Assembly (NCBI GenBank): GCA_963844235.1 | Contig: CAWJNF010000004.1 | Location: 248,001-312,000 of the forward strand | Origin: CAWJNF01 sp963844235 | GTDB taxonomy: Bacteria; Actinomycetota; Thermoleophilia; Gaiellales; Gaiellaceae | Length of the DNA stretch: 64,000 bases | Reading direction: 5' to 3' | In this document: piece after piece, positions 1-8,256 of the stretch | Position numbering within the stretch: position 1 is the stretch's first letter | Layout of the letters: each line of letters opens with the position of its first letter | The notes under the pieces: model-generated | Told to the model about the DNA's origin: nothing | The model's database searches: none | The model's input: the letters and a program-made list of their open reading frames with translations, nothing else | Position numbers and translations under genes: made by a program

Positions 1-897
1 CCCGTGCTCGTGCTCAGCGAGGACGAAGCCCCGGCCGCGGCCGAGCTCGGCTGCGAGGCGGCGACGTACCCCGGCTTCACGACCGCACCGCTCGACCCGG
101 TGGGAGGAGCCGCGCGGGCGCTCGCCGACGCTGCCGGACGCCTGCGCGTCGCGACGGAGCTCGGCTCGCTCCCCGTGACGCTCGCCGCCGGCCTGGACGT
201 CGTCGACGCCTCCGCGGCCTTCGGCGCGGCGCGGGCCGTGAAGGACGACGACGAGGTCGAGGCGATCCGTGCCGCGATCGCCGTCTGCGACGCGGGCCAG
301 GCGGCCGCCCGGGCGGCGGCGGAGTCGGGCATGACGGAGCTCGACCTGTGGGCCGCCGTCCGCGCTGCGATCGACGGCGCCGCCGGAGGGCGCGCTGCGC
401 TCCTCGCGGACCTCGTCAGCGGCCCGCGAACCGCCGAGATCGGCGGCCCGCCCTCGACGCGGGAGCTCCGCCCGGGCGACCCTGTCCTCTGCGACCTCGT
501 GCCCCGCCCCGCGGCGTACTGGGGCGACTCCTGCGCGACCTTCGTCGTCGGCGGCGAAGGCTCTCCGGGGCTGCGGGAGTCGCACCGGCGCTCGCGCGAG
601 GCGCTGTCGCGCGCCGTCGAGCTCGTGCGTCCCGGGGCCAGGGCCGGCGACATCGACGCCGCGATCCGGTCGGGGCTCGACTACCCGCATCACACCGGGC
701 ACGGCCTCGGCACGGGCTATCACGAGGAGCCCCGGATCGTCCCGGAGAGCGACACCGTCCTCGAGCCGGGGATGGTTGTCGCGCTCGAGCCCGGCGTCTA
801 CGACGAGGACGCCGGCGAGGGCGTGCGGGTCGAGCAGATCGTGGTCGTCACCGACGACGGCTGCGAGGTGTTGTCGAGCCACGACCTCGAGCTGTAG
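1..897 (+). CDS. M24 family metallopeptidase, 5' end outside the window
   Basis: The frame is open from the first base, so the N-terminus lies upstream; about 298 residues are visible. They form the pita-bread catalytic domain of the M24 family (Xaa-Pro aminopeptidase/creatinase type), which holds two metal ions and hydrolyses peptide or related bonds in the cytoplasm. The metal ligands appear in family order: Asp in LCDLVPR, Asp in YWGDSC, His in HHTGHGLG, Glu in ALEPGVY and Glu in VRVEQIV. The first GTG in frame (base 4) is not preceded by anything readable, so I do not treat it as the start. The TAG stop is the TAG of a GTAGGGGCC palindromic repeat. Substrate cannot be told; the sugar-catabolic neighbours do not require a peptidase. 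Confidence 0.85.
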   Translation, partial: PVLVLSEDEAPAAAELGCEAATYPGFTTAPLDPVGGAARALADAAGRLRVATELGSLPVTLAAGLDVVDASAAFGAARAVKDDDEVEAIRAAIAVCDAGQAAARAAAESGMTELDLWAAVRAAIDGAAGGRAALLADLVSGPRTAEIGGPPSTRELRPGDPVLCDLVPRPAAYWGDSCATFVVGGEGSPGLRESHRRSREALSRAVELVRPGARAGDIDAAIRSGLDYPHHTGHGLGTGYHEEPRIVPESDTVLEPGMVVALEPGVYDEDAGEGVRVEQIVVVTDDGCEVLSSHDLEL

Positions 898-1235
898 GGG
901 CCGGATAGATCCGGCCCCTACGACAACTGACCCGCGTCTCGGCTGCGTCGGGCCAGACGAGAGCCGGCCCCACGTCAGAACCAGCATGTCACCCGGCGTG
1001 GCGGGCCGGATGAGATCCGGCCCCTACGACAACCGACCCGCGTCTCGGCTGCGTCGGGCCGGATGAGATCCGGCCCCACGTCAGAACCAGCATGCCGCTC
1101 GGCTGTGGCGGGCCGGATCAGATCCGCCCCGACAAGAGCTGACCCGTGACTCGGCTGCGTCGACCGGGACGATACGTCCCTATCTCGGGCAGACGGCCTC
1201 CTGCACGCGTAGGGGCCGGATCTCATCCGGCCCGC
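894..1235. repeat. Cluster of GTAGGGGCCGG palindromes with about three ~105-bp tandem units
   Basis: This gene-free stretch of about 350 bp is filled with repeats. Palindromes of the form GGCCGGAT-nnn-ATCCGGCC sit at 899-916, 1004-1022, 1057-1075, 1111-1128 (imperfect) and 1209-1234, with a degenerate copy near 951-971. The first four lie in a tandem array: the block beginning GGCCGGAT and continuing CTACGACAAC, GACCCGCGTCTCGGCTGCGT starts at 899, 1004 and, more diverged, 1111, giving a period of 105-107 bp. The array separates the M24 peptidase gene from the convergent SDR gene. No open frame with gene-like composition was seen. Confidence 0.85.
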
Positions 1236-1245
1236 CTGGCGCCGA

Positions 1246-2013
1246 TCAGCCGGCCGGGATCGCCGTGAGACCGCCGTCGATCGTGAGCACCGACCCGGTG
1301 ATGTACGCGGCGGCGTCCGAGGCGAGATAGACGACGAGCGTGCCCACCTCCGACGGGAGGCCGATCCGGCCCGCCGGGACCGTCTCGAGGTAGAAGGTCT
1401 CGTCGATCGCCCCGCGCGCGACGTCTGTGTCCCACATGGGGGTCCTGAGGATGCCCGGGCAGACGGCGTTGACACGGACGCCCTGCCGCGCCCATTCGCC
1501 TGCCGCGACCCGCGTCATCATGATCACGGCCGCCTTCGGTGCGCAGTACGTGATACGACCCACGTTCGGCGAGAAGCCCCGGATCGAGGAGATGTTCACC
1601 ACCGAGCCGGAACCGCGGGGGAGCATGTGTCGACCTGCCGCCCGCATGCAGTAGAAGACGCCGGTCTGCATGACCGCGATCGAGTCGTGCCAGTCCTCGT
1701 CGGTGACGTCTTGCGTGTGCGGGCCGACACGGCTGATCCCGGCGTTGTTGACGACCACGTCGATCGGGCCGAGATCGCGCTCGGCCCCGGCGAACGCGGC
1801 GTCGACCTGCTCGCGACTCGCCACGTCGGTTGCGTAGAAGCGGGCGGGAACGCCGAGCTCGCCGAGCTCGGACACCGCGCGCTCACCCGCTTCGGCGTCG
1901 ATCTCGGCCACGGCGACGGCCGCGCCTGCGCGCGCGAGCTCCGTCGCGATCCCGAGCCCGAGACCCGCCCCGGCACCGGTGACGATCGCCACACGTCCAT
2001 CGAGCGCTCCCAT
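1246..2013 (-). CDS. SDR family NAD(P)-dependent oxidoreductase
   Basis: A classical short-chain dehydrogenase of normal length (255 aa). The Rossmann nucleotide loop TGAGAGLGLGIA begins near residue 12, NNAG follows near residue 90, the catalytic Ser lies in VVNISS, and Tyr/Lys are in YCAPK; the C-terminal IDGG completes the fold. SDRs oxidise or reduce hydroxyl/keto groups of sugars, alcohols or acids with NAD(P). The ATG is preceded by a GGAGG Shine-Dalgarno sequence on the minus strand. The gene diverges from the VOC/enolase-superfamily genes, which suggests a shared sugar-acid pathway, but the substrate is not readable. Confidence 0.9.
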   Translation of the reverse strand: MGALDGRVAIVTGAGAGLGLGIATELARAGAAVAVAEIDAEAGERAVSELGELGVPARFYATDVASREQVDAAFAGAERDLGPIDVVVNNAGISRVGPHTQDVTDEDWHDSIAVMQTGVFYCMRAAGRHMLPRGSGSVVNISSIRGFSPNVGRITYCAPKAAVIMMTRVAAGEWARQGVRVNAVCPGILRTPMWDTDVARGAIDETFYLETVPAGRIGLPSEVGTLVVYLASDAAAYITGSVLTIDGGLTAIPAG

Positions 2014-2114
2014 CCCGACCTCCGTTACGCAAACGCTTGACTAGTAGGCGGGCAGCCTGCCATAGTCGCACGGCGTTGGTCAACAGCCCCGGCACCGGCG
2101 GCGGCGGACACCTC

Positions 2115-2555
2115 GTGAGCACCCACCATACGGGGTTCACCGTCGCCGATCTCGAGCGCTCGCTCGCGTTCTACCGCGACCTGCTCGGCTTCGACGTCGT
2201 TCTCGAGCAGGAGAAGCAGGGCGGCTACCTCGCGGCCATTGTCGGCTACCCGGACACGCACGTTCGCATGGCGCACCTGAGGGCCCCGGCCTCGGACCAC
2301 CGGCTCGAGCTCTTCCAGTACCTCGCACCGGAGCCCGAGTCGCGACCTCTCGAGCCGCGACAGATCGGGCCGACCCACGTGTGCTTCGTTGTCGACGACC
2401 TGCGCGGGCTGTACGAGCGCCTCTCCGAGGCCGGCGTGGACTCGTGGTTCAGCGAACCGATCGAGGTCGACACCGGCGCCAACCGGGGATCGCTCGCGCT
2501 GTATCTGCGCGACCCGGACGGCATCGTCCTCGAGCTGTTCCAGCCGTCCGCGTGA
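2115..2555 (+). CDS. VOC superfamily protein (glyoxalase/dioxygenase-like)
   Basis: A single vicinal-oxygen-chelate domain of about 146 aa. It opens HHTGFTVADLERSLAFYRD, the usual first strand and helix of the fold, and carries a second half-module beginning THVCFVVDDL with the conserved end YLRDPDGIVLELFQ. Metal ligands are likely the first His (HHTG), the His in GPTHVCF and the Glu in VLELF. Families include glyoxalase I, methylmalonyl-CoA epimerase and extradiol dioxygenases, so the reaction is open. I placed the start at GTG 2115 because homology-like sequence begins directly after it; the frame is open upstream to 2037. It is translationally coupled to the next gene (GTGA overlap). Confidence 0.75.
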   Translation: MSTHHTGFTVADLERSLAFYRDLLGFDVVLEQEKQGGYLAAIVGYPDTHVRMAHLRAPASDHRLELFQYLAPEPESRPLEPRQIGPTHVCFVVDDLRGLYERLSEAGVDSWFSEPIEVDTGANRGSLALYLRDPDGIVLELFQPSA

Positions 2556-3679
2556 GCGCCGGCGGGCACCGGCTCACGATCCGGGCGGTCGAGACGGTGC
2601 CGATCCGGGTGCCGCTCGGACGCATCTACCGCGGTAGCGGCTACCACATGACCCACCGCTCGACCGTCCTCACCCGGGTGCACACGGACGAGGGGATCGT
2701 CGGAGAGGCGTACGCGGGCGACGAGGACGCGACCCTCATGGACATCGACCGCATCGTTCGCGAGGAGATCGCGCCGAGGCTCATCGGTGAGGACGCCATG
2801 GCCGTCGAGCGCTGCTGGGAGCTCGGACGGCCGAGCACCCGCGACATTCTCCGAGACCGCCGGCTCGGGCTGGTGGCGATGGCGTGCGTCGACACGGCCG
2901 TGTGGGACGCGGTCGGCAAGGCCGTCGGCGAGCCGCTCTGGCGGCTCTGGGGCGGCTACCGGCGATCGCTTCCGATGGTCGCGATCGGCGGCTACTACGA
3001 CACGGGGATCTCGATCGGCGAGGAGATCGAAGAGCTTCGAGGGCTCGGCCTCGCCGGCCTCAAGCTCAAGGTCGGCGGGCGGTCGCCCACGGAGGACGCG
3101 CGCCGGTTCCGGGAGGCCCGCGACGCGGCCGGTCCCGATTTCCTCCTCGCGGCGGACGCGAACCAGGCGTGGGCGCCCCAGGAGGCGATCCAGTTCGCAC
3201 GGCTCGTGCAGGACTGCGACCTCGCGTGGTTCGAGGAGCCGTGTCACTGGGAGAACGACCGCCGAGCCATGCGGGATGTCCGCTTCGCGACGGGAGCCCG
3301 CGTCTGCGCCGGTCAGTCCGAGCTATCCGCTGCGGGCTGCCGCGACCTGATGGCCGAGGCGGCGATCGATCAGTGCAACTTCGACGCGTCCTGGTCCGGG
3401 GGGCCGACCGAGTGGCGCCGGGCCGCCGCCGTCGCGCACGTGTACGACGTCGCCATGGGCCACCACGAGGAGCCCCAGGTCGCGTCGCACCTTCTTGCCG
3501 CGATCCCGCACGGGACCGTGTGCGAGTGCTTCCATCCGGATCGCGACCCGATCTGGTGGAACCTGATCGCGAACCGGCCGGCGCTCGCCGGCGGGATGCT
3601 CGAGCTGAGCGACGCGCCGGGGCTCGGCTGGGAGCTCGACGGCGAGTACCTGGAGGCACACCGGCTGGACACGAGCTGA
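2552..3679 (+). CDS. Mandelate racemase/muconate lactonizing enzyme family protein (sugar-acid dehydratase-like)
   Basis: An enolase-superfamily enzyme of 375 aa. Starting from GTG 2552, which overlaps the VOC stop codon, the catalytic pieces fall as expected: KxK at Lys171/Lys173, metal ligands Asp202 (ADANQAW), Glu228 (FEEP) and Glu257 (GQSE), and His304/His305 (MGHHEEP) on the opposite barrel face. Such enzymes take a proton from the carbon next to a carboxylate, causing racemisation, cycloisomerisation or dehydration of sugar acids such as fuconate, rhamnonate or galactonate. Flanking SDRs, the KDPG aldolase and the fumarylacetoacetase-family hydrolase favour an acid-sugar dehydratase; the exact sugar is inference. 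Confidence 0.88.
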   Translation: MSAGGHRLTIRAVETVPIRVPLGRIYRGSGYHMTHRSTVLTRVHTDEGIVGEAYAGDEDATLMDIDRIVREEIAPRLIGEDAMAVERCWELGRPSTRDILRDRRLGLVAMACVDTAVWDAVGKAVGEPLWRLWGGYRRSLPMVAIGGYYDTGISIGEEIEELRGLGLAGLKLKVGGRSPTEDARRFREARDAAGPDFLLAADANQAWAPQEAIQFARLVQDCDLAWFEEPCHWENDRRAMRDVRFATGARVCAGQSELSAAGCRDLMAEAAIDQCNFDASWSGGPTEWRRAAAVAHVYDVAMGHHEEPQVASHLLAAIPHGTVCECFHPDRDPIWWNLIANRPALAGGMLELSDAPGLGWELDGEYLEAHRLDTS

Positions 3680-3689
3680 GAGGAGGCTG

Positions 3690-4484
3690 ATGGAGAGGCG
3701 GTTCGAAGGCAAGGGGGTCATCGTGACCGGCGGGAACCGGGGCATCGGCCGCGCCATCGTGGAGCGCTTCGCCGCCGAGGGTGCGGACGTGCTGGTCACC
3801 GGGCGCAACGAGGAGACGATCGACGCGACGGTCGCCGCCGTCGGGCGTGCCGGCGGGCGGGGCTGGGGGCTGCGTGCCGACATCTGCGCAGATGCCGATC
3901 TGGAGCGCATCGTCGCCGAGGCCGCGTCTCGCTGGGAGCGCATCGACGTCCTCGTGAACAACGCCGGCATCGGCTACGAGACGCCGTTCCTCGAGCTGCC
4001 TCGCGAGCAGTGGGACGAGGTGCTGGCGACGAACCTTCGTGCCCCGTTCGTCCTCTCCCAGCTCGTTGCGCGCGAGATGGCGAAAACGGGCGGCGGCGCG
4101 ATCGTCCACATCGCCTCGATCGACGCGTCCGGGGGCGACGGGCCGTATGCGAGCTACAACGCCTCGAAGGCGGGCCTGCTCGGCCTCAACCGGACCATGG
4201 CGCTCGAGCTCGCCCCGCACGGCATCAGGGTGAACTGCGTCAGCCCCGGCTTCACCCATACGGACATGACGGAGCAGGGCGTGCCGCCCGGGATGATGGA
4301 GTATCTCCTCCATCGCTTCGACCGCGTCCCGATGCGACGGCTGGTCAAGCCGGAGGAGATCGCGGCCGCGTGCGCCTACCTGGCTTCGGAGGACGCCTCT
4401 GCCATCACCGGCATCGACGTGACCGTGGACTGCGGTCTCACGGCCAACTGGTACATCCTCGAAACGCTGGAGGGAGCCAACTGA
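3690..4484 (+). CDS. SDR family oxidoreductase
   Basis: A full-length classical SDR (264 aa) whose ATG is preceded by GAGAGGAGG. The nucleotide-binding loop TGGNRGIGRAI starts near residue 11, NNAG is near residue 90, the catalytic Ser is in VHIASIDAS and Tyr/Lys in YNASK. The product is expected to be a cytoplasmic NAD(P)H-dependent dehydrogenase. Ten bases after the dehydratase gene and 50 before the ABC importer, it is probably in their operon, and a role oxidising the incoming sugar or a 2-keto-3-deoxy acid intermediate would fit. Substrate unproven. Confidence 0.9.
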   Translation: MERRFEGKGVIVTGGNRGIGRAIVERFAAEGADVLVTGRNEETIDATVAAVGRAGGRGWGLRADICADADLERIVAEAASRWERIDVLVNNAGIGYETPFLELPREQWDEVLATNLRAPFVLSQLVAREMAKTGGGAIVHIASIDASGGDGPYASYNASKAGLLGLNRTMALELAPHGIRVNCVSPGFTHTDMTEQGVPPGMMEYLLHRFDRVPMRRLVKPEEIAAACAYLASEDASAITGIDVTVDCGLTANWYILETLEGAN

Positions 4485-4534
4485 CCGGACGCCCGGACGT
4501 CGGAAGCTCTGACGCAACAGAAGGAGGAGACTCT

Positions 4535-6011
4535 ATGGACGACGATCGCTTGACCGAGGCGCTCTTCACGCGGCGCCGCTTCCTGCGCACGACCGCCGGC
4601 GGCCTCGCCGCAGCCGGCATCGCGCCCATCCTGGCCGCCTGCGGCGGCGACGAGGGAGACGAGGCGGCAGCGCCGCCGCCCGCCGAGCCCGCCGAGCCCG
4701 CCGCTCCGCCACCCCCGGCCGCGTCGACGGGCGCCGCAGAGCCCGCGGCGCCGCCTGCGATCGACGGCGGCGGCGAGACGCTCAAGATGTGGTGGTGGGG
4801 CGAGCAGGAGGCGATCGGCATCCAGCAGTGGGTGGACGAGACGATCGCGCAGTTCCAGGACGAGGCGAACTACGTCATCGATCCGCTGCTGATGGACACG
4901 AGCCAGGTGATCCCGCAGTTCACGACCGCCGCCGCGGCGGGTGAGCCGCGCGGACATCCAGTTCGTGTTCAACGGCATCTACCACATGGAGAACACCTGG
5001 CTCGGCTACATCCAGCCGCTCAACGGCCTCGTCTCGGACGACACGCTCGCCGCCTCCGGCGCGACGGCGCTCTCGATCTTCCAGGGGCAGCAGTACCGCG
5101 TCGGGTTCTACATCGTCGGCTTCGGGCTCGAGTACGACAAGGCCGCGTTCGAGACGGCAGGCCTCGATCCCGACAGTCCGCCGACGACGTGGGACGCATT
5201 CCTCGACGCGTGCGACAAGATCAAGAGCACCGGGATCATCCCGCTCTCCGGCGGGATCAAGGACGGGTTCTTCGGCGAGTGGTACTTCGTCAACACGCTG
5301 ACCCAGAACCTGAACAGCCCGGCCGACGCGCTCAACCTGTTCATCGGCGAGCTCGACTGGCGCGAGCCGCAGTACCACGAGCACTGGGTCAAGCTGCAGG
5401 AGCTGTACGACAACGGCTTCATCAACGACGACATCAACTCCCTCGAGCTCTACCAGGGCATCCAGCTCACCGAGACCGGCAAGGCCGCGATGACGATCAA
5501 CACGACCGCGGCGCTGCCGGCCGCGCAGGAGATCCTCGGCGACCGGCTCGGCTACATGATCTTTCCGACCTTCGGGACGGGCTCCATGGCCGGAATCCCG
5601 ATCACCGACACGCAGGGCTTCTGCATCCCGACAGACGCCAACGATGCGCAGGGTGCCGCCGCGTTCCTCGAGTTCATGCACACGGAGGATCGCGTCAACG
5701 CGATGTGGACGACCTCGCGGGCGCTGCCGGCGGACGAGAAGTTCGACTCGAGCCTCATCGACGACCCGTTCCTCAAGAGCGTGTACGAGACCTGGTGGGC
5801 CGGCGAGCACAACGTGTACGTCGCCGACCTCATGCCGACGCTCTTCTGGACGGACGCGATGTTCGTGATCTCGCAGGACATCCTCGCCGGCAAGCTCAAG
5901 GGCGAGGAGTCGGGGGAGATCGCCGCGGAGGTCACCGAGAAGTGGAAGCAGCAGAATCCCGACATGGTCGAGAACTACACGATCTGGGGGCAAGACCTGG
6001 AAGTCGCCTAG
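4535..6011 (+). CDS. Sugar ABC transporter substrate-binding lipoprotein (frameshifted in this sequence)
   Basis: An extracellular sugar-binding protein of the MsmE/family 1 type. It begins at ATG 4535 after a strong SD (AAGGAGGAG). The N-terminus has a twin-arginine-like signal RRRFLRTT, a hydrophobic stretch and lipobox LAAC, then a low-complexity Ala/Pro/Glu linker. The mature domain starts near ETLKMWWWGEQE and continues to DIQFVFNGIYHMENTWLGYI, AAFLEFMHTED and NYTIWGQDL. The reading frame breaks near 4938-4950: one extra base (probably in the GG of CGCGGACATC) is needed to join both parts, restoring GEPRDIQF. Everything else is intact, so an assembly error or very recent mutation is likely. 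The two permeases follow. Confidence 0.85.
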
Positions 6012-6046
6012 CCGGAGCCTGCTACTGAGCCGACGGAGGGCCCGCC

Positions 6047-6916
6047 GTGCTGAAGACGCGTCCCTGGACGCCGTACCTGTACGTCGCTCCCGCGATCCTG
6101 CTGATCGGGTTCGTCTTCGCGTACCCGATCGCACGCGTGATCGACTTCTCGCTGCGGCTCATCAGGGGCAACAGCGGGCCCTTCGTCGGCGCCGACAACT
6201 ACCGCCTCGTCTTCGACGACCCCACGTTCGTGGCGGCGGCGAAGCACTCCGCCCTGCTGCTGCTCGCCGTGCCGGTGCTCCTCCTCATCTCGATTCTCGT
6301 CTCGGTGCTCCTGTACGAGCGGGTGCGCGGCTGGCGGATCTACCGCAGCGTGCTCTTCTTTCCGTTCATCCTCGCCGTGCCCGTCGTGGGCATCGTGGCG
6401 AGCTACCTCTTCCAGCTGAACGGCGTCATCAACGCGATCCTCGGCGGGATCGGCATCGACGGCCCCGACTGGCTCGGCAACGGCGACATGGCGCTCTGGA
6501 CGCTCATGTTCGTCATCGTCTGGCGCGAGGTCGGTTTCGGCATCGTCCTCTTCCTGGCCCGCCTGCTGACGCTGCCCGAGGAGCAAATCGAGGCGGCGCG
6601 CATCGACGGCGCGGGCTGGTGGTCGCGGCTGCGCTTCGTGATCCTGCCCGAGCTGCGCGGGACGATCGAGTTCTACGCCGTCGTCGCTGCGATCACGATG
6701 CTCGCCTGGGTCTTCGGGTACGTCTACACGCTGACCGACGGAGGGCCAGGGGACTCCACCCAGGTGCTCGAGCTCTACATCTACAACCAGGGGTTGCGGA
6801 ACTCGTTGCCGGGGATGGCGTCAGCCGTCGCGGTGCTTCTGATGGGGGCGACGATGGTCTTCGTCGGCCTGCTCTTCTGGTCGCGCCGGCGGTCCCGCGA
6901 GGAGGAGCTCGGATGA
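6047..6916 (+). CDS. Carbohydrate ABC transporter permease (MalF/UgpA type)
   Basis: An integral membrane permease of 289 aa with six predicted helices, the first near residues 9-30 (YLYVAPAILLIGFVFAYPIA). The family EAA loop that docks the ATPase is visible as EAARIDGAGWWSRLRFVILP. It starts at GTG 6047, seven bases after a GGAGGG site, 36 bp downstream of the binding-protein gene. Together with the next permease it forms the heterodimeric channel of a CUT1-type sugar importer. No ATP-binding subunit is encoded in this stretch; such systems often share one encoded elsewhere. Confidence 0.92.
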   Translation: MLKTRPWTPYLYVAPAILLIGFVFAYPIARVIDFSLRLIRGNSGPFVGADNYRLVFDDPTFVAAAKHSALLLLAVPVLLLISILVSVLLYERVRGWRIYRSVLFFPFILAVPVVGIVASYLFQLNGVINAILGGIGIDGPDWLGNGDMALWTLMFVIVWREVGFGIVLFLARLLTLPEEQIEAARIDGAGWWSRLRFVILPELRGTIEFYAVVAAITMLAWVFGYVYTLTDGGPGDSTQVLELYIYNQGLRNSLPGMASAVAVLLMGATMVFVGLLFWSRRRSREEELG

Positions 6917-7794
6917 GCAGCCTCGACGGGATCGCCGTCCCACCGGTGCCGGAGAAGCGAGCGTGGTGGCGCCGCGCGCGACTCGGCGTCGGCCTCCGTC
7001 AGCTCGCGCTCGTGGCGGCGGCGATCCTCGCCCTCTACCCGGTCTGGTTCATGCTGTCGACCGCGTTCAAGGGCCAGGACCAGTACCTGAACGACCTGTA
7101 CGGCTTTCCCTGGCCGCTCGAGGGCGGCAACTTCAGCGAGGCGGTGCGCGGCGGGGCGTTCTTCACATGGATGAAGAACAGCGCCATCCTGACCGCCGGC
7201 TCGGCCGCGCTGGCGACGACGTTCGCCGCCCTGGCCGCGTTCGCCGTGGCGCGGATGCGCTGGCGCGGGCGGGACGTGTTCCTGTCCATCAACGTCGCGC
7301 TCCTGATCGTCCCGCCGGTCGTGATGCTGATCCCGCTCTTCACGCTGTTCACCCAGTTCTCGCTCGTCTCGACGTACTGGGGCGTGGTCATCCTCTACGC
7401 GGGCCTGACCCTTCCGTTCTCCGTCTACCTGCTCTCGAACTTCTTCAGGACGCTGCCGCGAGAGCTCTTCGAGTCGGCCGTGATGGACAAGGCGTCCCAC
7501 CTGAGGATCCTCTGGAGCATCGTGCTCCCGCTCTCCGCGCCGGCGCTCGTCACGCTCATCGTCGTCAACTCCCTATGGGTGTGGAACGAGCTGCTCATCG
7601 CGCTCGTGTTCCTCCCCGACGAGGGCAAGCGCACGCTCATGGTGGGCGTGACGGTCTTCCAGAGCCGCTACAACCTCGACGTGCCGGTGACCATGGCCGG
7701 GATGCTGCTCGCCTCGATCCCGATGTTCCTGCTCTACCTCTTCGGCCAGCGTCTCTTCGTTCGCGGGCTGACGGCGGGCGCGGTCAAGGGCTAG
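6913..7794 (+). CDS. Carbohydrate ABC transporter permease (MalG/UgpE type)
   Basis: A 293-aa six-helix permease, partner of the preceding one. The ATG at 6913 overlaps the upstream stop (ATGA), indicating translational coupling. The EAA motif appears as ESAVMDKASHLRILWSIVLP. The second residue of the usual motif region is Lys-Ala-Ser rather than Gly-Ala, a mild deviation. The TAG stop at 7792-7794 lies in the left terminal arm of a 181-bp palindrome, so the 3' end of the operon has been shaped by that element. Confidence 0.92.
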   Translation: MSSLDGIAVPPVPEKRAWWRRARLGVGLRQLALVAAAILALYPVWFMLSTAFKGQDQYLNDLYGFPWPLEGGNFSEAVRGGAFFTWMKNSAILTAGSAALATTFAALAAFAVARMRWRGRDVFLSINVALLIVPPVVMLIPLFTLFTQFSLVSTYWGVVILYAGLTLPFSVYLLSNFFRTLPRELFESAVMDKASHLRILWSIVLPLSAPALVTLIVVNSLWVWNELLIALVFLPDEGKRTLMVGVTVFQSRYNLDVPVTMAGMLLASIPMFLLYLFGQRLFVRGLTAGAVKG

Positions 7795-7971
7795 ATGATT
7801 GATCGGGAATTGTGGTGCCGGCGGGGACGGCAGAGACCGAGCATGAGGACGCGATCATGGCTCGTGCGTACCCCTAGGTACGTGCGAGCCACGAGCGTGG
7901 CCTCAGGCGACGGTATCGGCCGCCATCCGGCGGTGCCACGGTTACCGGTCAATTACAGATCAATCATCTAG
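7791..7971. repeat. 181-bp whole-element palindrome between convergent genes
   Basis: The ends are a perfect 14-bp inverted repeat, CTAGATGATTGATC at 7791-7804 and its reverse complement at 7958-7971. Similarity between the arms continues inward (TGGTGCCGGCGGG against TGGCACCGCCGGAT), to a central near-perfect stem at 7859-7872/7877-7890 with a 4-base loop. The whole element could fold as one long hairpin. It has no coding potential. The TAG stops of the permease (7792-7794) and of the opposing small gene (7968-7970) are both inside the terminal repeats. It could be a MITE-like element or a two-way terminator; no T-run is present. Confidence 0.85.
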
Positions 7972-8201
7972 ATCGGCTCGCCGCCTCCGCGCTGGGCGCG
8001 GCCCTCGTGCTCCCACGCATCGAGGAGGCTGTCGACGTAGCGTCGCTGCGCGTCCGAGAACGGGACGTTCGCGAGCAGCCGCCGCGCCTCGGCGGGATCG
8101 TCGTTCTGGACGGCGGCCTCGAGATGCTCGCGGAAGGGCAGCGGCTGCGCCAGCTGTCGGCGCAGCCACCGGAGCAAGCTGACGGTGGCGGGCTCGGTCA
8201 C
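7968..8201 (-). CDS. Small hypothetical helical protein
   Basis: I do not recognise a family. From GTG 8201 the product has 77 aa, beginning VTEPATVSLLRWLRRQLAQ and ending in a Gly/Glu-rich tail. It looks like two amphipathic helices, the second around DPAEARRLLANVPFSDAQRR, which reads like a real soluble helical peptide rather than shadow sequence. The gene diverges from the cyclic-nucleotide-binding protein 55 bp away. Its stop codon falls in the right arm of the 181-bp palindrome. No clear Shine-Dalgarno sequence; the start is uncertain. Confidence 0.45.
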   Translation of the reverse strand: MTEPATVSLLRWLRRQLAQPLPFREHLEAAVQNDDPAEARRLLANVPFSDAQRRYVDSLLDAWEHEGRAQRGGGEPI

Positions 8202-8242
8202 GGCCTCGGCAGCGCCGAATATAGACGCCTTACGCGAGCCGA

Positions 8243-8248
8243 TACTCT
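8243..8248 (+). promoter_or_regulatory. -10 box for the cNMP-binding gene
   Basis: Hexamer TACTCT, 8 nt before GTG 8257, matching the TANNNT-to-start spacing seen at many genes in this window and at the tRNA-Sec gene. No convincing -35 box. Confidence 0.5.
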
Positions 8249-8256
8249 TCCGTCGC

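Noticed and set aside
894..1235. Repeats resembling a CRISPR array
   Set aside because: Unit length, irregular spacing and repeats inside the spacers do not fit; no cas genes are present.
4938..4950. Programmed frameshifting in the sugar-binding protein
   Set aside because: No slippery site or pseudoknot is evident, and similar +1 breaks occur in unrelated genes, so sequence error is more likely.
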